The position numbers and the translations under genes were made by a program. The notes under the pieces are model-generated. The model ran no database searches, was not told the DNA's origin, and saw nothing but the letters and a program-made list of their open reading frames with translations. Below, one piece after another: positions 6,670 to 7,141 of a DNA stretch of 7,141 bases; position 1 is the stretch's first letter; each line of letters opens with the position of its first letter. This DNA is from Acidobacteriota bacterium (GTDB lineage Bacteria; Acidobacteriota; UBA890; WLXD01), in NCBI GenBank assembly GCA_022571615.1, contig JACZXM010000148.1:1-7141 (forward strand), written 5' to 3'.

Positions 6670-7141
6670 CTAACGTCCCGAGGCGGGACGCTCTCCAAAG
6701 CAGTACAGAACGCCGTCTTCGGTGCCAATCACGAGCCTCCCGTCCACCACGCTCGGTGAGGCGACGATCGACGAGCCGGTCTCAAACTGCCACACCACCC
6801 TACCGTTGTGCACGTCCAGGGCGACGATTTCTCCCGAGCTCCCGCCTACGAACGCCCGGTCGGCGACGATCACCGGCGAGGAATCGATCCGAGCGCGTGA
6901 GGTGTATGTCCACAGCGGGGCACCGGTCGCAGGATCGATAGCGTGGACCATCTTATCGCGGCCGCCGACCAGCAGCAGCGTTTCGGTGACGGCCGCCGAC
7001 GAGTAATAGGGGAACTTGCGGACAGGATGCTCGTAGGTCCACACCAGCTCCCCGCGGGCCAGGTCCACCGCCAGAACCTGGTTCTCGAAGGTACCGAAAT
7101 ACGCCCTGCCGTCGCGTATCGCCGGGCTGGCGCCGACGTAA
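6670..7141 (-). CDS. PQQ-like beta-propeller repeat protein, C-terminal part (5' end outside the window)
   Basis: The reading frame is open to the window edge, so only the last 156 residues are visible. They form about four consecutive propeller blades of one pattern: a small-residue/Ser-Pro turn (ASPAI, DSSPVI, ASPSV), a strand ending in FG or VGG, a short turn, then a strand such as VLAVDLARGELVW, VHAIDPATGAPLWTY or IVALDVHNGRVVWQF. The repeated 'xALDxxxGxxxW' tail is the hallmark of the PQQ_2/PQQ-like repeat family, which includes BamB and quinoprotein dehydrogenases. No cytochrome c motif or other catalytic residues are seen in this part, so a scaffold or sensor role is as likely as a quinoprotein enzyme. 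A GTG at 7068 would start mid-blade; the frame upstream (7069-7140) continues the repeat, so that is not the true start. It ends in TAG 15 bases before the radical SAM gene, which suggests co-transcription. The signal peptide, if there is one, is off-window. Confidence 0.88.
   Translation of the reverse strand, partial: YVGASPAIRDGRAYFGTFENQVLAVDLARGELVWTYEHPVRKFPYYSSAAVTETLLLVGGRDKMVHAIDPATGAPLWTYTSRARIDSSPVIVADRAFVGGSSGEIVALDVHNGRVVWQFETGSSIVASPSVVDGRLVIGTEDGVLYCFGERPASGR

Noticed and set aside
5617..6759. 380-codon open frame on the plus strand opposite the radical SAM gene
   Set aside because: It is a shadow of a GC-rich gene: no domain or recognisable motif, low-complexity composition rich in Arg, Val, Leu and Gln, and it lies wholly opposite a clear enzyme.
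1..7141. CRISPR arrays, tRNA/rRNA genes, insertion sequences or attachment sites
   Set aside because: No regularly spaced repeats, terminal inverted repeats, transposase motifs or RNA-gene cores are visible. Coding genes account for nearly all the window.

Overview
The window is a compact, GC-rich, single-strand gene block: six protein genes all read on the minus strand, from about 7141 down to 76, with almost no non-coding DNA. A TonB-dependent outer-membrane receptor shows a Gram-negative (diderm) host. The GC-rich third codon positions and long antisense shadow frames suit a high-GC proteobacterium, acidobacterium, myxobacterium or similar lineage, but the sequence does not let me choose among them. 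There are no RNA genes, mobile elements, CRISPR arrays or phage genes.

In order of transcription the genes are: (1) 7141-6670, the 3' end of a PQQ-like beta-propeller protein whose start lies beyond the window; (2) 6654-5281, a HemN/HemW/HutW-type radical SAM enzyme; (3) 5284-3146, a TonB-dependent siderophore/heme-type receptor starting in a 4-base ATGA overlap with gene 2; (4) 3068-1776, a FAD-dependent oxidoreductase with flavin-halogenase motifs, separated from the receptor by 77 bases that hold a strong 8-bp hairpin; (5) 1721-1476, a small DUF3311-type membrane protein; (6) 1479-76, a sodium:solute symporter (SSS) starting in a second ATGA overlap with gene 5. Gaps of 15, 77 and 54 bases and two stop/start overlaps suggest one operon, perhaps with a processing or attenuation point at the hairpin. 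Its promoter is not in the window. The last 75 bases past the symporter hold only weak inverted repeats.

Read together, the genes look like a system that takes up and chemically modifies a small molecule. The receptor would bring a scarce ligand across the outer membrane. The radical SAM enzyme and the flavoenzyme would act on it or on a related metabolite, and the SSS/DUF3311 pair would move a solute across the inner membrane. Two readings fit: heme or tetrapyrrole use (HutW/ChuW-like radical SAM beside a receptor), or production and recapture of a halogenated or oxidised metabolite. Family assignments are well supported by motifs. The substrate and the joint function are inference.
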